A DNA stretch of 64,000 nt, taken from positions 1 to 64,000 of the forward strand of contig USDF01000001.1 of assembly GCA_900553405.1 (NCBI GenBank). Reading direction: 5' to 3'. A model generated the notes under the pieces. It saw only the letters and a program-made list of their open reading frames with translations, was not told the origin of the DNA and did not search any database. This DNA is from an uncultured Clostridium sp. (GTDB taxonomy: Bacteria; Bacillota; Clostridia; TANB77; CAG-508). Shown piece by piece: positions 60,290 to 64,000 of this stretch. The translations under genes and the position numbers were made by a program. The stretch's first letter is position 1. Each line of letters opens with the position of its first letter.

Positions 60290-61409
60290 ATGTTAGATTT
60301 TGATGAAAACAAAAGAATTTTAAATCAATTAAACGGAAAATTAAAAGAATTGGGTGAATCTCTTTGAAATATCTAACTTAGAAATTAGATTAAAAGATTT
60401 AGAAAGTAAAACAAATGATGCCTCTTTTTGGGAAGATTCACAAAATTCAACAAAAATATTAAAAGAAATAAATGAAATAAAGGCTAAAATACATACGTAC
60501 AATAATATAAAAAATAATTTACAAAACGTAATTCAAATGAACGATTTAATACAAGAAGAAAAAGAAGAAAGCTTGGAAGAAGAACTAAAAGATTCTATAA
60601 AAAATTTGCAAAAGGAAATTGACAAACTAGAAATAAATACATTATTATCTGGAAAATATGATAAAAACAATGCAATTTTGACTATTCATCCTGGAGCAGG
60701 AGGAACAGAAAGTTGTGATTGGGCTCAAATGTTATATAGAATGTATACAAGATGGGCTTTAGACAATGGATATGAAGTAAAAGAATTAGATTATTTAGAT
60801 GGTGAAGAAGCAGGTTTGAAAAGTGTTACATTTTTAGTTAAAGGTTTATATGCATATGGATATTTAAAAGGAGAAATGGGTGTACATAGGTTAGTAAGGA
60901 TATCACCATTTGATAGTGGAGGAAGAAGACATACTTCTTTTGCTTCATTAGAAGTTTTACCAGAAATCTCTGAAGATATTGAAATAAATATAAATCCAGA
61001 TGACCTAAGAGTTGACACTTATAGAGCTTCAGGAGCAGGAGGGCAACACGTTAACAAAACATCATCTGCGGTTCGTATTACACATATTCCAACAAACATA
61101 GTAGTATCTTGTCAATCTGAACGTTCACAAATTCAAAATAGAGATACAGCTATGAAAATGTTGAAATCAAAGCTTTTGAATTTAAAAGAAAAAGAACATA
61201 AAGATAAAATAGAAGATTTAAAGGGAAATCAAATGGATATAGCATGGGGAAGTCAAATACGTTCATATGTATTTTGCCCATACACAATGGTAAAAGACCA
61301 CAGAACTAATTATGAGGTAGGAAATATACAAGGCGTGATGGATGGAGACTTAAATGATTTTATGGATGCATATTTAAAAATGGAAAGTAAATCACAAAAT
61401 AAAGAATAG
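60290..61409 (+). CDS. prfB: Peptide chain release factor RF2, with programmed +1 frameshift
   Basis: RF2 releases peptides at UGA and UAA. The first 25 codons (MLDFDENKRILNQLNGKLKE...) run from ATG at 60290, with AAAGGAG 9 bases ahead, to CTT TGA at 60362-60367. A +1 shift there continues as EISNLEIRLKDLESK. The full product is about 372 residues. It contains the hydrolysis loop RASGAGGQHVNKTSSAVRI with GGQ and the SPFDSGGRRHTSFAS region of RF2. This is the classical autoregulatory prfB frameshift. A terminator overlaps the stop. Confidence 0.95.
60350..60368 (+). other. prfB programmed +1 frameshift site (CTT TGA)
   Basis: TTGGGTGAATCTCTTTGA: the slippery CTT followed by the in-frame TGA stop, with a GGGTGA SD-like segment upstream. 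The base after TGA is A rather than the more usual C. Confidence 0.9.
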
Positions 61410-61429
61410 TTTTTATTCTTTATTTTTTT
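61401..61429 (+). terminator. Terminator of prfB
   Basis: AAAGAATA (61401-61408) pairs with TATTCTTT (61414-61421), followed by a T-run. Confidence 0.8.
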
Positions 61430-61497
61430 GTTCTAAAATAGACAAGACCTGAATATATATATTTATATAACAAAAACAAGAGAAGGGAAGAGGTACT

Positions 61498-61800
61498 ATG
61501 GCATTGGAAGATAGAAAAATGCAATCAAATAATATGAATGTAATTCAAAATTTAGTATTAGAAAATAGAGAAAAACTTAGCATTTCTGGAGTTTTAGATG
61601 TGCTTAGTTTCGACGATCAAGTAGTAATAGTTGAAACAGAATTAGGACTTCTTACGATAAAGGGAGAAAATTTAAGAATTAATAAATTAAGTATAGATAC
61701 TTCAGAAGTTATAGTTGAAGGCGAAATATATAATTTAGCATATAGTGAAAATGATATGGATAAAAAATCAGGAGGAATATTTAATAAAATATTTAAATAA
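61498..61800 (+). CDS. yabP: Sporulation protein YabP
   Basis: The 100-residue product matches YabP: NVIQNLVLENREKLSISGVLDVLSFDDQVVIVETELGLLTIKGENLRI. YabP and YabQ are needed for spore cortex formation around the forespore in Bacillus; YabP is a small soluble protein in this group. AAGGGAAGAGG precedes the ATG. It is followed 24 bp later by yabQ and then by divIC, the usual order in spore-forming Firmicutes. Its presence is strong evidence that the organism forms endospores. Confidence 0.92.
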   Translation: MALEDRKMQSNNMNVIQNLVLENREKLSISGVLDVLSFDDQVVIVETELGLLTIKGENLRINKLSIDTSEVIVEGEIYNLAYSENDMDKKSGGIFNKIFK

Positions 61801-61824
61801 AACTTAAAATTAGAAGGTGATAAT

Positions 61825-62316
61825 TTGGAAAATGGAATATTAATGCAATTATACTCTATGTTAGTTTTTATTATTAGCGGTATATTTATAGGTATATTTT
61901 TCGACATATTTCGTATACTTAGAAAATCTTTTCATACTCCAGATATTATTACATATATAGAGGATGCTCTATTTTGGCTTATTACAGGTTTATTTTTAAT
62001 ATTTGTTATATTTAATTTTACTAATGGAGAAATACGAATTTATAATATCATTGGATTAATTTTAGGTAGTCTTTTATACATGATTTTAATAAGTAAAATC
62101 TTTATAAAAATTAATGTTAAAATTGTTTTATTCATAAAAAAAATCGTAACAAGTATAGTAAAAATATTAATAATACCAATACAATTTCTTGCTAAAATTC
62201 TACAAAAAATATTTAAGCCTTTTACATTTTTCGTCATTAATACAAAGAATATATTATTAAATTTCAAAAAAAGTAAAAATAATAAGAAAAAACATCTAGA
62301 AAAAGAAGGATTTTAG
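61825..62316 (+). CDS. yabQ: Spore cortex biosynthesis protein YabQ
   Basis: The 163-residue membrane protein has the YabQ pattern: an N-terminal QLYSMLVFIISGIFIGIFFDIFRILRKSF with the FDxxR motif, IITYIEDALFWLITGLF, and a basic C-terminal tail. YabQ localises to the forespore membrane and is needed for cortex assembly. The start is TTG with an AGAAGGTGA site. It lies between yabP and divIC. The end is rich in Lys, as in other clostridial members. Confidence 0.88.
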   Translation: MENGILMQLYSMLVFIISGIFIGIFFDIFRILRKSFHTPDIITYIEDALFWLITGLFLIFVIFNFTNGEIRIYNIIGLILGSLLYMILISKIFIKINVKIVLFIKKIVTSIVKILIIPIQFLAKILQKIFKPFTFFVINTKNILLNFKKSKNNKKKHLEKEGF

Positions 62317-62388
62317 AAATAAATGTAGAAAAATATAAATAGAGCATATTTTGTAGACAAAAGAAAACATTAGAGAGAGAGTAAACTT

Positions 62389-62664
62389 ATGAAAATAATA
62401 AAAAATATAATAAAAAAAATATTATTAATTGCTGTTGGCATATATATAATTAGTATATTTATTTCTCAACAACAACTTTTAAATACATACCAAAAAGAAA
62501 TAGGAAAGTACGAAACTCAAAAACAAGAAGCTGAAGAAACAAAAGAATCTTTAGTTGCTATGAAAGACAACGTAAATTCACCAGAATATATTGAAGAAAT
62601 TGCTAGAGAAAAATTAGGAATGTACTTACCTAATGAAAGAGTTTATATTGATATTGGAAAATAG
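62389..62664 (+). CDS. divIC: Septum formation initiator family protein (DivIC/FtsB)
   Basis: The 91-residue bitopic protein has a short cytosolic N-terminus, one membrane helix (~8-27), a coiled coil with QQQLLNTYQKEIGKYETQKQEAEETKESL and the closing EEIAREKLGMYLPNERVYIDIGK. The IAREKLGMxxPxExV motif is typical of the DivIC/FtsB family, part of the FtsQLB-type complex of the divisome. It follows yabQ in the usual order. A terminator follows directly. Confidence 0.9.
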   Translation: MKIIKNIIKKILLIAVGIYIISIFISQQQLLNTYQKEIGKYETQKQEAEETKESLVAMKDNVNSPEYIEEIAREKLGMYLPNERVYIDIGK

Positions 62665-62668
62665 TGGA

Positions 62669-62698
62669 AAAAAAGAGGAATATTTTACCTCTTTTTTC
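62669..62698 (+). terminator. Terminator of the yabP-yabQ-divIC unit
   Basis: AAAAAGAGG (62670-62678) pairs with CCTCTTTTT (62688-62696), followed by T residues. Confidence 0.85.
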
Positions 62699-62727
62699 TT
62701 TACTTATTCGTAATTTTATAGTATAAT
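62699..62727 (+). promoter_or_regulatory. Candidate rho promoter
   Basis: TTTACT (62699-62704), a 17-bp spacer and TATAAT (62722-62727). The -35 box is weak and overlaps the preceding T-run. Confidence 0.5.
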
Positions 62728-62822
62728 ATATACATATTCTATCAGAATAATTTATTTTTTCTTTTTAAATACCAAAAAATAAAAATGAAATTAAAATTAA
62801 ATAAAAAAGGGGGCTAAAATTT

Positions 62823-64000
62823 ATGAATTTAGAAGATGCTACTTTAGTAGAATTGCGTCAACTAGCCAAAGAAAGGGATATTAAAAATGTATCCAAATTA
62901 AAAAAGGAAGAATTAATTGAAATTCTTGAAAATAAAACAAATAAATCAAATGAAATAGATGAGAATACAGAGAAAAATAATACTCCAAGAAGATTTTATC
63001 CTTTAGTAAACGAGGAAATCACTCCTGAAGGTCCAGAGTTAGAAGCAGGGGAAGGATATAAATTAACAAGTGAAGATGATAGAATCGTTCAAGGTGTATT
63101 AGAAATCTTACCTGATGGTTATGGATTTTTAAGAGGAGAAAATTACTTATCTACACCTAAAGATATTTATGTTTCACCTATACAAATTAGAAGATTTAAA
63201 TTAGATAAAGGAGACAAAATAAAAGGAATTGCCAGACTTCCAAAAGAAGGAGAAAAATTTCCTGCATTAATATTTGTTGGTGAAGTTAATGGTGAAGCAC
63301 CTGAAAAGGCCTATAGACGTATAAAATTTGATGACTTAACACCAATATATCCTGAGGAAAAATTACGTTTAGAAACAACTCCAAACGAATACGCAATGAG
63401 AATGATAGATTTAATTTCTCCAATTGGTAAGGGCCAAAGAGGGCAAATAGTTGCTCCTCCAAAAGTAGGAAAGACTACATTACTTAAAAAAATAGCAAAT
63501 AGTATAAGTACTAATAATCCTGAAGTTGAACTTATTGTTCTTCTTATAGATGAAAGACCAGAAGAAGTTACAGATATGAAACGATCAATAAAAGGTGAAG
63601 TTATATATTCTACATTTGATGAAGTACCTGAAAATCATGTAAAAGTTGCTGAAATGGTATTAGAAAGAGCAAAAAGACTTGTTGAACACAAAAAAGATGT
63701 TGTTATTTTATTAGATAGTATAACAAGACTTGCAAGAGCTTACAACCTAGTTGTTCCTTCATCTGGAAGAACATTATCTGGAGGTCTTGATCCTGCATCA
63801 CTACATAAACCAAAAAAATTCTTTGGTGCAGCAAGAAATATAGAAAATGGGGGAAGCCTTACAATATTAGCTACTTCATTAATTGAAACAGGCAGTAGAA
63901 TGGACGATGTAATCTTCGAAGAATTTAAGGGAACAGGTAATATGGAAGTACATTTAAATAGAGCACTTTCAGAAAAGAGAATTTTCCCAGCAATAGATAT
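62823..64000 (+). CDS. rho: Transcription termination factor Rho, 3' end cut off by window
   Basis: Rho is the hexameric RNA helicase that ends transcription. The 392 residues in the window start with an N-terminal helix-extended-loop domain ([33 protein letters not shown]) and an Asn-rich insert. The CSD-like RNA-binding domain ([19 protein letters not shown]) and the ATPase domain follow: [18 protein letters not shown] (Walker A), [38 protein letters not shown] (Walker B), [20 protein letters not shown] and [37 protein letters not shown]. About 20-40 C-terminal residues should lie beyond. The ATG has an AGGGGGC site. Confidence 0.95.
   Translation, partial: MNLEDATLVELRQLAKERDIKNVSKLKKEELIEILENKTNKSNEIDENTEKNNTPRRFYPLVNEEITPEGPELEAGEGYKLTSEDDRIVQGVLEILPDGYGFLRGENYLSTPKDIYVSPIQIRRFKLDKGDKIKGIARLPKEGEKFPALIFVGEVNGEAPEKAYRRIKFDDLTPIYPEEKLRLETTPNEYAMRMIDLISPIGKGQRGQIVAPPKVGKTTLLKKIANSISTNNPEVELIVLLIDERPEEVTDMKRSIKGEVIYSTFDEVPENHVKVAEMVLERAKRLVEHKKDVVILLDSITRLARAYNLVVPSSGRTLSGGLDPASLHKPKKFFGAARNIENGGSLTILATSLIETGSRMDDVIFEEFKGTGNMEVHLNRALSEKRIFPAID

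Overview
The window reads as a chromosomal segment of a low-GC, endospore-forming Clostridia-type Firmicute, probably an uncultured gut lineage. The support is strongly AT-rich codon use, sporulation genes (yabP, yabQ, a YtvI-like permease), a SUF-type Fe-S operon with SufU, monofunctional peptidoglycan and BceAB-type genes, and AGGAGG-type ribosome sites. Species cannot be named from the sequence. Housekeeping anchors are fba (partial), smpB, uvrB, uvrA, murD, secA, mutL, sufCBDSU, prfB and rho (partial).

Layout. 1-3.4 kb: end of fba, smpB, two small surface proteins and a membrane glycosyltransferase on the minus strand. 3.6-8.0 kb: a divergent five-gene operon (GT-C membrane protein, WecE-like aminotransferase, ATP-grasp ligase, paired SMR proteins). 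With the GT2 gene it resembles the Arn lipid-carrier amino-sugar system. 8-25 kb: lipid kinase, sortase-anchored protein, RhuM, uvrB, cysE, uvrA, a degraded DUF4160/DUF2442 pair, a Cmk-like kinase, murD, a very unusual tRNA gene (22452-22565), a Cys-rich CBS protein and a YtvI-like permease. 25.6-34.9 kb: secA, whose last codons are duplicated as 36-bp direct repeats around a 6.5-kb integrated element. The element carries a truncated integrase, a GT51 transglycosylase and a BceRSAB-type peptide-resistance module. 35-37.6 kb: a foreign-looking module of a broken nucleotide kinase, a PurC-like and a PurA-like protein. 37.8-44.6 kb: a CadC-regulated metal-export operon and a TetR-regulated ABC transporter. 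44.7-49.6 kb: mutL, a ZIP transporter and a flippase. 49.7-56.8 kb: a DtxR-regulated suf operon interrupted by an opposing small membrane gene. 57-59.4 kb: a radical SAM protein with an RRE-like N-terminus next to a Cys-rich membrane protein. 59.5-64 kb: rfbC, prfB with its +1 frameshift, yabP, yabQ, divIC and rho.

The two observations most worth a second look are these. (1) cysE, secA and sufS, all otherwise intact, each need a +1 shift at an in-frame CGG triplet lying immediately before a conserved glycine codon. I found no other in-frame CGG in the native-looking genes I scanned by eye. (2) A promoter- and terminator-flanked tRNA gene carries about 41 extra nucleotides, in the form of a hairpin, inside its anticodon loop. 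Whether the two are linked is unknown. An assembly or basecalling artefact must be excluded for the first.
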